From Methanococcoides alaskense (GTDB lineage Archaea > Halobacteriota > Methanosarcinia > Methanosarcinales > Methanosarcinaceae), in the NCBI RefSeq assembly GCF_031454185.1, contig NZ_JAVDQI010000016.1:1-29992 (forward strand): a stretch of 29,992 nucleotides of DNA, read 5' to 3'. The notes under the pieces were generated by a model. It saw nothing but the letters and a program-made list of their open reading frames with translations. It had not been told where the DNA came from and ran no database searches. Of this stretch, positions 8,057 to 14,532 are shown piece by piece. Position numbers and translations under genes: made by a program. Numbering within the stretch: position 1 is the stretch's first letter; each line of letters begins with the position of its first letter.

Positions 8057-8731
8057 TTACTCCAAGTCAAGTGAATCTATTATTGGAATAATGTCCCTGA
8101 GGTGTTTTTGGGTAATGACCGCATCTGCGTATTGGCGCAGAATTGGTTTTGGATTAAATGCAATTGCACATCCTGCTATCTTAAATATGCATATGTCGTT
8201 AGCACCATCTCCAACAACAATACAGTTTTCAGGTTTCAGACCATTTTCCTTTGCTATCTGTTCAAAAGCTATTTCCTTTGAAAGATTTTCTGTCATTGGT
8301 CCGGAAACCCTGCCTGTAAGATACCCGTCTTCGATCTCCAGTATATTGGAGAACACATAATCCACATCAAGCAGCTTTGCAATTCTTTCGGTGGAAAGTG
8401 TAAATCCACCTGATAGTATTGCGGTCTTGAATCCCAGGGATTTTACATGTTTGACGAGCTCTTCTGCTCCGGGCATGAGGGGCATGGAATCCATTGCTTC
8501 CATTGCTTTTTCAAGTTTCAATCCTTTTAAAAGTGCAACTCTTTCTTTAAGGGCTTGATTGTAATCGATTTCTCCGTTCATTGCTTTTTCAGTTACAACG
8601 GATACCTTATCCGCAACGCCGGCAGCACGCGCAAGCTCATCGATGCTTTCCGCATCTATGAGAGTGCTGTCCATATCAAAAACAATCAGCTTTGAATAAG
8701 TTCTCTTAGAAATGTTGTTGCTGGAATTCAC
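8057..8731 (-). CDS. serB: Phosphoserine phosphatase
   Basis: 224 residues, HAD superfamily. It removes phosphate from O-phosphoserine, the last step of serine synthesis. Motif I is VFDMDSTLID with nucleophile Asp19 and acid Asp21; ILSGGFT is motif II; a lysine in NLSKEIAF is motif III; VVGDGANDICIF is motif IV. The helical cap domain (about residues 30-85) has the SerB composition. The start codon is GTG; an upstream ATG in another frame runs at once into a stop. In this organism O-phosphoserine is also the amino acid that SepS (14533-16152) loads on tRNA(Cys), so SerB and SepS draw on the same pool. Dyads at 8758-8772 and 8771-8809 lie before the gene. Confidence 0.93.
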   Translation of the reverse strand: MNSSNNISKRTYSKLIVFDMDSTLIDAESIDELARAAGVADKVSVVTEKAMNGEIDYNQALKERVALLKGLKLEKAMEAMDSMPLMPGAEELVKHVKSLGFKTAILSGGFTLSTERIAKLLDVDYVFSNILEIEDGYLTGRVSGPMTENLSKEIAFEQIAKENGLKPENCIVVGDGANDICIFKIAGCAIAFNPKPILRQYADAVITQKHLRDIIPIIDSLDLE

Positions 8732-8757
8732 TTGACCATACCTTATACTTTAAGACG

Positions 8758-8809
8758 CTGATTACGAATCAGTAATAATGGAATGTACTGAGATTGGAGT
8801 ACCATTACT
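8758..8809. promoter_or_regulatory. Two overlapping inverted repeats upstream of serB
   Basis: CTGATT-ACG-AATCAG (8758-8772) abuts a second dyad in which AGTAAT (8771-8776) and GTACT (8785-8789) pair with AGTAC (8798-8802) and ATTACT (8804-8809). They lie in the 260-base gap between the serB start and the glnK stop. They could be an operator or a folded leader; no regulator is suggested by the sequence. Confidence 0.3.
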
Positions 8810-8990
8810 CACATTGCTCTTAACCTTTTCGGGTAGATGTCGGTTTCTGAAAAAGATTGTAATGATCTTTCTCTCATATCGTCCGTTTATGATTTGAAAG
8901 TTTGGATTCTATTTTTGGAGATTGATCAATTATTTATAATATTTCTTAAAAGGAATAGGAGATCCCATTTTAAGGAACCTTCCTACTGAT

Positions 8991-9323
8991 TCATTCTGCA
9001 ATATATTCTTCTTTCCTTATTCCGACTACCATTTCCACAGGGGTGACAAATATCTTACCGTCTCCAATCTTTCCGGTGCGTGCAGCCTGTTTAATGGTCT
9101 GTATCACAGCTTCAACCTCGTCGTTCTTTACAACGATATCGATCTGTATCTTGGGTATCATGTCGATAACGTTCCGTTTACCCCTGAACTGGAGGCAGAT
9201 CCCTTTCTGTTCACCTCTGCCTTTAACGTTAAAGATGGTCATTGCGTTAAATCCTTTTTCAGCAAGGTCCTCTTTTACCGTTTCCAGTTTTTCCGGTCTT
9301 ATAATGGCTGTTATTTTCTTCAT
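8991..9323 (-). CDS. glnK: Nitrogen regulatory protein P-II
   Basis: 110 residues, full length for a PII protein. It senses 2-oxoglutarate and ATP/ADP and plugs the ammonium channel. The T-loop reads VKGRGEQKGICLQFRGKRN and the C-terminal signature TGKIGDGKIFVTPVE is intact. The residue at the position of the uridylylated Tyr51 of enteric PII is Asn51, and Tyr46 is Phe, so this protein cannot be uridylylated there. It starts nine bases after the amt stop with GGTGAT three bases before the ATG, a tightly coupled operon. Because it pairs with amt it is best called GlnK rather than GlnB. Confidence 0.94.
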   Translation of the reverse strand: MKKITAIIRPEKLETVKEDLAEKGFNAMTIFNVKGRGEQKGICLQFRGKRNVIDMIPKIQIDIVVKNDEVEAVIQTIKQAARTGKIGDGKIFVTPVEMVVGIRKEEYIAE

Positions 9324-9332
9324 GGGATCACC

Positions 9333-10529
9333 TTAAAGCTCCATTGATTCTCCGTGCTGGGCAACATCCAGTCCGACATATTCCTCTTCTTCAGTAACTC
9401 TTAGGCCTATTGTCTTGTCAATTATCTTCGCAAGTATATATGTCATCACGAATGAATAGCCAACCGCGACGAATGCATCGATTCCCTGTATGATGAACTG
9501 TCCTACATTTCCGTATATCAGGCCATCGACACCGCCAATAGCTGCGACAGCAAAGACTCCTGTGGCAAGTGCTCCGAAAAGCCCTCCCACGCCATGGATT
9601 GCCCATGCATCAAGACTTTCATCAAACTTCTTGTGTATACGGAAAAGTAAAGTTCCGTAACATAATATCCCTGCTGAGCCTCCAATGATTATGGACTCCA
9701 GGGGTCCTACAAATCCACATGCCGGGGTAATGGCAACAAGTCCTGCAATAGCGCCACTGATCATTCCCAGTGAACTTGGCTTGCCTTTTATCCATGAAGC
9801 TCCCATCCATGTGAGGGCTCCTGATGCAGCAGAGATCAGTGTGACCACGAAAGCGTTTGCTGCAAGACCATCCGCTGCAAGTGCACTTCCTGCATTGAAA
9901 GCGAACCATCCGAACCAGAGCAATGCCCCACCAAGCAAAGTGATGGTAATGTTCTCAGGCTCCATACTATACTTACCGAATCCAATTCTCTTGCCTATGA
10001 CAAATGATAATGCCAGTGCTCCAAATCCTGAACTGATGTGGACCACTGTCCCTCCTGCGAAGTCCAGTGCTCCCATGCTACCTGCCCAGCCGCCTCCCCA
10101 TGCCCAGTGAGCAAGGGGGTCGTATACAATGGTTGTCCAGAGAAGCCCGAATACGATAAATGAACTGAGCTTAATCCTTTCTGCCACACCTGAGGTCAGG
10201 ATCGCCAGTGCTATGGCTGCGAATACAAGCTGGAAGGCCATGAAGAGTATATCTGGTATCCCATCTCCATCCATTCCCACTCCCTTTAGGCCAATGTAGT
10301 CCAGCCCGCCGATAAATCCTCCAATATCATGGCCGAAGGAAAGGGTGTAGCCTATTGTTACCCACTGGATCGTAACGATGGTCAGTGAGATGAAAGAGAG
10401 GGCTATCATGGATATGATGTTCTTGTTTCTCACCATGCCTCCGTAGAAAAGCCCTACTGCCGGTGTCATGAGCATGACCATGGCGGTGCATATCAGAACA
10501 AATGCAGTGTCTCCTGCTTCCAGAACCAT
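9333..10529 (-). CDS. amt: Ammonium transporter Amt
   Basis: 398 residues, eleven membrane helices. The twin histidines of the conduction pore are present in TVVHISSGFG (His164) and AIHGVGGLFG (His312), and DPLAHWAWGGGW carries the conserved aspartate. The frame is open to 10577, but a GGAGAGG site (10536-10542 on the minus strand) is set for the ATG at 10529, giving the normal out-facing N-terminus MVLEAGDTAF; I use that start. It passes ammonia/ammonium into the cell under nitrogen limitation and is blocked by the downstream-encoded GlnK. No signal peptide, as usual for archaeal Amt. Gene order amt-glnK is the reverse of the common glnK-amt. Confidence 0.95.
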   Translation of the reverse strand: MVLEAGDTAFVLICTAMVMLMTPAVGLFYGGMVRNKNIISMIALSFISLTIVTIQWVTIGYTLSFGHDIGGFIGGLDYIGLKGVGMDGDGIPDILFMAFQLVFAAIALAILTSGVAERIKLSSFIVFGLLWTTIVYDPLAHWAWGGGWAGSMGALDFAGGTVVHISSGFGALALSFVIGKRIGFGKYSMEPENITITLLGGALLWFGWFAFNAGSALAADGLAANAFVVTLISAASGALTWMGASWIKGKPSSLGMISGAIAGLVAITPACGFVGPLESIIIGGSAGILCYGTLLFRIHKKFDESLDAWAIHGVGGLFGALATGVFAVAAIGGVDGLIYGNVGQFIIQGIDAFVAVGYSFVMTYILAKIIDKTIGLRVTEEEEYVGLDVAQHGESMEL

Positions 10530-10671
10530 CTTATTCCTCTCCTGATCCTGCTTTAAACTGTAACAAGCTGCTTTCACAGTTTGTTACATGGGTTTCGTTA
10601 ATTTCTATTTTTGAATACAATTCTATTGCTCCTTTGATCCAATTATGTGTATGTCTGTTTACACGGTACTA

Positions 10672-10706
10672 AGAAAGTGTTTACCTACTTTCTATTATTT
10701 AAAATT
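10672..10706 (-). promoter_or_regulatory. amt-glnK promoter with palindromic operator candidate
   Basis: On the minus strand a TATA-like TTTTAAATAA (about 10697-10706) is followed directly by a perfect dyad AGAAAGT-N8-ACTTTCT at 10672-10693, just where the transcription start should fall. The eight-base spacer is the same as in the known methanogen NrpR operator (GGAA-N8-TTCC), though the half sites differ. A nitrogen repressor site is the simplest reading, unproven. Confidence 0.45.
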
Positions 10707-10802
10707 AACGTTTTTAATTATTGCATAATTGTTGCTGTAGTCCATGGGTGAATCGTAGAGCTGTGGTGAACATCCCATTATCTGATCGATCAATAATCAA
10801 AA

Positions 10803-10840
10803 ATATTATATGCTACCCCGTACTTGCAGTAATGTGATCT
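10803..10840 (+). promoter_or_regulatory. mtd promoter and ribosome site
   Basis: ATATTATATG at 10803-10812 is a TATA box; the start should fall near 10832-10835. GTGATCT just before the ATG at 10844 matches the tail of the anti-SD complement, so the leader is about ten bases. Confidence 0.5.
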
Positions 10841-10843
10841 ACT

Positions 10844-11665
10844 ATGGCAAAAATAGGATTTATTAAGTTAGGCAACCTCGGCATGAGTCAGGTCATTGAC
10901 CTCGTACAGGATGAGATAGCAGCAAGAGAAGGCATCAGTGTTCGTGTATTCGGAACTGGTCCTAAGATGGGTAAAGACGAAGCTGCAGAAACAGCAGCAC
11001 TTAAAGAATGGGATGCTGATTTCTATGTAATGATCAGCCCTAACTCAAGTGCACCAGGTCCAACCGCAGCACGTGAGATCTACAAAGATGTTCCATGCAT
11101 CGTTATCTCTGATGGTCCAACCAAAAAGGACGACAGACAGGCACTCGAGGACGCAGGTTTCGGTTACATCATCATGACCGTAGACCCACTCATCGGTGCA
11201 AAGAGGGAATTCCTCGACTCTGTTGAAATGGCATCCTTCAACTCTGATGCAATGAAAGTTCTCTCCACCTGTGGTGTTGTAAGACTTATACAGGAAGAGC
11301 TTGATATCGTCACCGCACAGGTCGATGAAGGTAAGGAGATCGTCCTTCCACACATTCTCGCAAAGCCAGAGAAGTGTATCGAGCGTGCAGGTTTCAACAA
11401 CCCATACGCAAAAGCAAAAGCACTTGCAGCACTCCACATGGCTGACAAGGTAGCACAGATCAACTTCCCAGCATGCTTCATGATGAAGGAGATCGAGCAG
11501 GTAACACTCACAACCGCAACAGCTCACGAAATGATGCGCGCAGCAGCACAGCTCGCTATCGACGCACGTGAGATCGAGAAATCAAACGATACAGTCCTCA
11601 GGCAGCCACACGCAAAGAAAGGCAACATCCTGTCAAAGACTGCATTGTACGAAAAACAACAGTAA
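10844..11665 (+). CDS. mtd: F420-dependent methylenetetrahydromethanopterin dehydrogenase
   Basis: 273 residues, the normal length. It transfers hydride between coenzyme F420 and methenyl/methylene-H4MPT (H4SPT in Methanosarcinales), a central step of methyl-group oxidation in methylotrophic methanogenesis. The N-terminus AKIGFIKLGNLGMSQVIDL, the F420-binding-region motif FGTGPKMG, SPNSSAPGPTAAREIY and ISDGPTKKDD are all typical of Mtd and of no other family. Soluble, cytoplasmic. Codon use is strongly biased to C- and A-ending synonyms (many GCA, CTC, ATC), as expected for one of the most highly expressed genes here. A perfect hairpin and T-tract terminate it directly at the stop codon. Confidence 0.98.
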   Translation: MAKIGFIKLGNLGMSQVIDLVQDEIAAREGISVRVFGTGPKMGKDEAAETAALKEWDADFYVMISPNSSAPGPTAAREIYKDVPCIVISDGPTKKDDRQALEDAGFGYIIMTVDPLIGAKREFLDSVEMASFNSDAMKVLSTCGVVRLIQEELDIVTAQVDEGKEIVLPHILAKPEKCIERAGFNNPYAKAKALAALHMADKVAQINFPACFMMKEIEQVTLTTATAHEMMRAAAQLAIDAREIEKSNDTVLRQPHAKKGNILSKTALYEKQQ

Positions 11666-11692
11666 GTGTCTTTTTGACACTTCTCTTTTTTT
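11664..11692 (+). terminator. mtd terminator hairpin
   Basis: AAGTGTC (11664-11670) and GACACTT (11676-11682) form a perfect seven-base stem over TTTTT, followed by CTC and seven T. The stem begins inside the mtd stop codon. Confidence 0.8.
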
Positions 11693-11701
11693 AATATTTC
11701 C

Positions 11702-11956
11702 ATGGACACACTTACAACCGTTGCAATCGCAATTGCCGCATTTCTGGTCCTTATTGTACTCACTGCAATGGAGCTCAAGACTGCTTCATTTATGCACACT
11801 GAGAAGAATCGTTCATCTCTACCAAGCAATAACGGGGAGAATGGATGCAATTCTGATGAAAATGAGTTCAATATTGATGATAATGAATGTAATGATAATG
11901 AATGTAATGATAATGAATCAGAAAGTGATGATGTAACCCAGGACGAAGTAAAATAA
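11702..11956 (+). CDS. Small membrane-anchored acidic protein, unknown function
   Basis: 84 residues. Residues 5-25 form one hydrophobic helix (TVAIAIAAFLVLIVLTAMEL), then a short basic-polar linker, then about 40 residues that are mostly Asn, Asp, Glu and Ser. The tail contains the unit NECND twice, from a 15-base tandem repeat at about 11878-11912, so the length of the tail may vary between strains. It starts 36 bases after mtd but beyond the mtd terminator, with no clear ribosome site, so expression may depend on read-through. I know no family for it; the topology suggests an acidic tail on one membrane face. A random open frame is possible, though the membrane-plus-acidic design argues for a gene. 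Confidence 0.5.
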   Translation: MDTLTTVAIAIAAFLVLIVLTAMELKTASFMHTEKNRSSLPSNNGENGCNSDENEFNIDDNECNDNECNDNESESDDVTQDEVK

Positions 11957-11979
11957 AAAAGGCATCCCTGGGGGATACC
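11949..11979 (-). terminator. Terminator of the PK-C domain gene
   Basis: GGCATCCC (11961-11968) and GGGATACC (11972-11979) form a stem with one mismatch; on the minus strand it is followed by TTTTTTATTTTA. It lies in the gap between two convergent genes. Confidence 0.6.
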
Positions 11980-11987
11980 GTCCGAAT

Positions 11988-12581
11988 TTACTTTGGTTCT
12001 TCTTTTTCACGTGGCATTGCCAGTATCTCACGAACCTGCATGTTGAAGAAATTCTGTGAATGTGCTGGTCTTACAACAAGTGCTACATCTGCACCCTGAC
12101 GTGTACCACCAATGGCGATAACCTCTGTATCCTTTGATACTGGTATATGGCCTGAATCTGCAGCCATCATCACAACTTCAAGGGCTACCTTGAAACCTTT
12201 GCCAAAGACCGCACGCAGCGTATCGGAGATCACATCTGCACGACTTGCACCGCCCAGTCTATTTGAAATGGCCCGTTCCACTCCTGAGAACATATGCGAC
12301 TGGGTTGTAACAATTACTCCCATTTCCTGAAGTTTCTTTAAATTATCCTCGTCCATTTCCCATTTTCCATCTTCTCGAAGTCCATACTGATGACTGATGG
12401 CGATTACTTTCACATTCTTTCCTTTTACTGCTTCTGCCATTTTCAATGCAGTATGGCCTTCAGTACTTGAGAGTACGATATATTCTATCCCTAGCTCTTC
12501 AGCCCTGACAGCCGCTACTTTCACAACATCATCGGTATTCTGTTTACCAACATCATCAAAATATAGTATTGATCTTTCCAT
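11988..12581 (-). CDS. Pyruvate kinase C-terminal (alpha/beta) domain protein
   Basis: 197 residues that match only the C-terminal allosteric domain of pyruvate kinase; the catalytic barrel is absent. The signature runs TDDVVKVAAVRAEELGIEY, VLSSTEGHTALKMAEAVKG and ISHQYGLREDG, with GGTRQGADVALVVRPA near the end. Such stand-alone PK-C proteins occur widely in methanogens; the fold could bind a phosphorylated ligand, but the function is unknown. GGAGGA is five bases before the ATG, a strong site. It is complete for the stand-alone family, so it is not a truncated pyruvate kinase. Single gene, convergent with the mtd-side gene. Confidence 0.85.
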   Translation of the reverse strand: MERSILYFDDVGKQNTDDVVKVAAVRAEELGIEYIVLSSTEGHTALKMAEAVKGKNVKVIAISHQYGLREDGKWEMDEDNLKKLQEMGVIVTTQSHMFSGVERAISNRLGGASRADVISDTLRAVFGKGFKVALEVVMMAADSGHIPVSKDTEVIAIGGTRQGADVALVVRPAHSQNFFNMQVREILAMPREKEEPK

Positions 12582-12696
12582 AGTATTCCTCCATTATTTG
12601 TATGCATCTTTGTTATTTTCATCTATTTCGTTATCATTTGGTTTAATTATGTCGTTTTCTTCTTTTTGTAATACGATGTACTTATCTATGAGTATC

Positions 12697-12735
12697 CTCT
12701 AATTATATAATAAGTAAATTAAGGGGTTTATATTC
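12697..12735 (+). promoter_or_regulatory. Promoter of the PAC2-DUF473 pair
   Basis: AATTATATAATAA at about 12700-12712 gives a start near 12730 and a short leader. A second TATA-like TTTATATTC sits at 12727-12735. Confidence 0.45.
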
Positions 12736-12742
12736 TAATTGG

Positions 12743-13498
12743 GTGATTCTTTTGTCAGAAACAGATTACGACGCTATCGATGTAGATATCATAACAAGGC
12801 CGATAAAATCAAAGGATCCTATCCTGATAGAAGGTTTTCCGGGTATTGGTCTTGTGGGCAATATTGCCAGCCAGCAAATAATTGAAGAATTAAATATGGA
12901 ATATATAGGTTCCATTGAGTCTCGCTATTTTCCGCCAATAGCCGTTCTGTATGAAGGACTGGTGAACATGCCTGTAAGGATCTATGAGAATGAGGAGCAC
13001 AATACCATCATGGTGGTCTCGGATATTCCTATTAATCCTTCTGTTTCCTATGATGTGAGCAAGGCACTTGTCGGATGGGCAAAATCCATAGGCGTGAAAG
13101 AAATTGTCTCTATTGCGGGCATTGCTACCATGAGTGACGAATATAAAGTGTTCGGAGCTGCAACAACTGAAGAAATGCTTGAGAGGATCAAGGAGCATGT
13201 GGAGATCTTCCAGATGGGTACGATCTCAGGTATTTCTGGCAGTGTGATGGCAGAATGTTTCATGCAAAATATTCCGGCGATCAGTCTGCTGGGTGCTACA
13301 AAGACGCAGAATCCTGATCCAAGGGCTGCAGCAGTAGTTGTCGATGTTCTTAATTCCCTGTATGATTTTTCGATAGATACAGATGATCTTATCGAACAAG
13401 CAGAGAAGATCGAGATCGAAATGCAGAAACTCGCTGAAGATGTAAGATCAAGCGAACAGGCGACAACACCACGAAAGGAATATCCAATGTATGGGTGA
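12743..13498 (+). CDS. Proteasome assembly chaperone family protein (PAC2)
   Basis: 251 residues (or 248). The N-terminal core ILIEGFPGIGLVGNIASQQIIEEL is the hallmark of the archaeal PAC2/COG2047 family, related to eukaryotic PAC2 and to archaeal PbaB, which bind ATPase or proteasome partners. The last 40 residues are a charged helix. The start is GTG at 12743 or TTG at 12752; GGGTGAT at 12741-12747 would serve the TTG well and overlaps the GTG, so the TTG may be the real one. DUF473 follows six bases after the stop, a two-gene operon. The precise client is unknown. No ATP-binding motif. Confidence 0.85.
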   Translation: MILLSETDYDAIDVDIITRPIKSKDPILIEGFPGIGLVGNIASQQIIEELNMEYIGSIESRYFPPIAVLYEGLVNMPVRIYENEEHNTIMVVSDIPINPSVSYDVSKALVGWAKSIGVKEIVSIAGIATMSDEYKVFGAATTEEMLERIKEHVEIFQMGTISGISGSVMAECFMQNIPAISLLGATKTQNPDPRAAAVVVDVLNSLYDFSIDTDDLIEQAEKIEIEMQKLAEDVRSSEQATTPRKEYPMYG

Positions 13499-13504
13499 TC
13501 TGGT

Positions 13505-13894
13505 ATGGAATACGTCGCACTTACAGGGATCTCGGATATTGTAATGTCTGAATTGAAAGAACATCTGTTGCGCACTCTTGAGATAAGAAGTCCTCAAAAC
13601 TTTATCACATCACTGGGCATCAATGTGGGTGATCATATCTTTATTACCCATACTTCTGCACAGGATATTATGCGTGGAACTCCGGGTGTTGTGGTACAGG
13701 TTGTAAAACATCAGGTATCAACGCACAGGACCCTCACAGGAAATGATACTTTTTATGAAGAGCATGAGTCCATGATAATCCGCCTTCAACTGAAATCCAT
13801 TGGGGTGGCTCGCATAAACAATATTCTTTCCAATGAGTTAGGCAAAATCACAAGTGTGGATGCTGAACAGATATGTTTCTATGAAGCACGCTGA
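13505..13894 (+). CDS. DUF473 family protein
   Basis: 129 residues. It fits the methanogen/archaeal family DUF473: start MEYVALTGIS, middle GDHIFITHTSAQDIMRGTPGVVVQVVKHQ. Small, soluble, no cysteine cluster except one near the end; likely a beta-rich fold. No function is known. Its ribosome site GGTGAT overlaps the stop codon of the PAC2 gene, so translation is probably coupled, which suggests a shared role. The stop codon is one base from the stop of the convergent DUF169 gene. Confidence 0.75.
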   Translation: MEYVALTGISDIVMSELKEHLLRTLEIRSPQNFITSLGINVGDHIFITHTSAQDIMRGTPGVVVQVVKHQVSTHRTLTGNDTFYEEHESMIIRLQLKSIGVARINNILSNELGKITSVDAEQICFYEAR

Positions 13895-13895
13895 T

Positions 13896-14513
13896 TCAAT
13901 GACGTGTCTCAGGGATATTATTTAATCCCTTCTCTATTTTCTTTGCATTTTCAAGATCGATGCCAATGGGTATCTCATTGTCGTCATATTCGCTATGCTT
14001 GCGTGAACCTTTGCAACCATAGGACAACCCGACTCCTTTCTCAATAGCAAGAGCGGTACAGTCTCCGCAAATGGATGCTGCACCGAAAGTGTCGATACTT
14101 ACTCTCTCTCCATCATTATATGCTAATGCCTGAACGACCCTCATGGCCATTTCAGGCTTTAGGTAGAGAATGATAACATCGAACTCACCGTTGTTCTCTG
14201 ACAGCGGCTCTATCCTTATATGGTCATATTTCTTCTTTATTCTGGGGAGTGCAGATGTTGCCTTTTGTGCAGTTTCTGCATCGATGTAGCGTCCTGATGC
14301 CAAATAGTATTTATCTGGCTTATCTTCGGATGTGCTCAGGACATATTTGCCAGGGGGGCAGCTTTGGGATGAAGCAAGGAAAATATCTCCCTTGCGTGCT
14401 TTTGTTATCATTTCACAATAGAGGAGGTCATATTCCTCTCCGATGTCGCCTTCCTGAAAGGTAACGCAAACCGGTTTTCCATCATCCATCAGTTTAGCTA
14501 TCTCAGTGAACAT
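13896..14513 (-). CDS. DUF169 family protein
   Basis: 205 residues. Typical DUF169 features are KPVCVTF at the start, SQSCPPGKY in the middle and ASICGDCTALAIEKGVGLSYGCKGSRKH toward the C-terminus; the cysteines (SCPPG, CGDC, YGCKGSR) could bind a cluster or metal. DUF169 proteins are common in anaerobes and methanogens and remain unassigned. It lies 19 bases after sepS with GGGATGAT two bases before its ATG, so it is probably the second gene of a sepS operon. A link with Sep-tRNA or sulfur transfer to cysteine is possible but only inferred from position. Confidence 0.8.
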   Translation of the reverse strand: MFTEIAKLMDDGKPVCVTFQEGDIGEEYDLLYCEMITKARKGDIFLASSQSCPPGKYVLSTSEDKPDKYYLASGRYIDAETAQKATSALPRIKKKYDHIRIEPLSENNGEFDVIILYLKPEMAMRVVQALAYNDGERVSIDTFGAASICGDCTALAIEKGVGLSYGCKGSRKHSEYDDNEIPIGIDLENAKKIEKGLNNIPETRH

Positions 14514-14532
14514 GTATCATCCCAATATTGAT

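Noticed and set aside
10665..10685. GGTA ... TACC as the Methanosarcina NrpR operator
   Set aside because: The spacer is 13 bases, not the expected 6; the overlapping AGAAAGT dyad is a better candidate.
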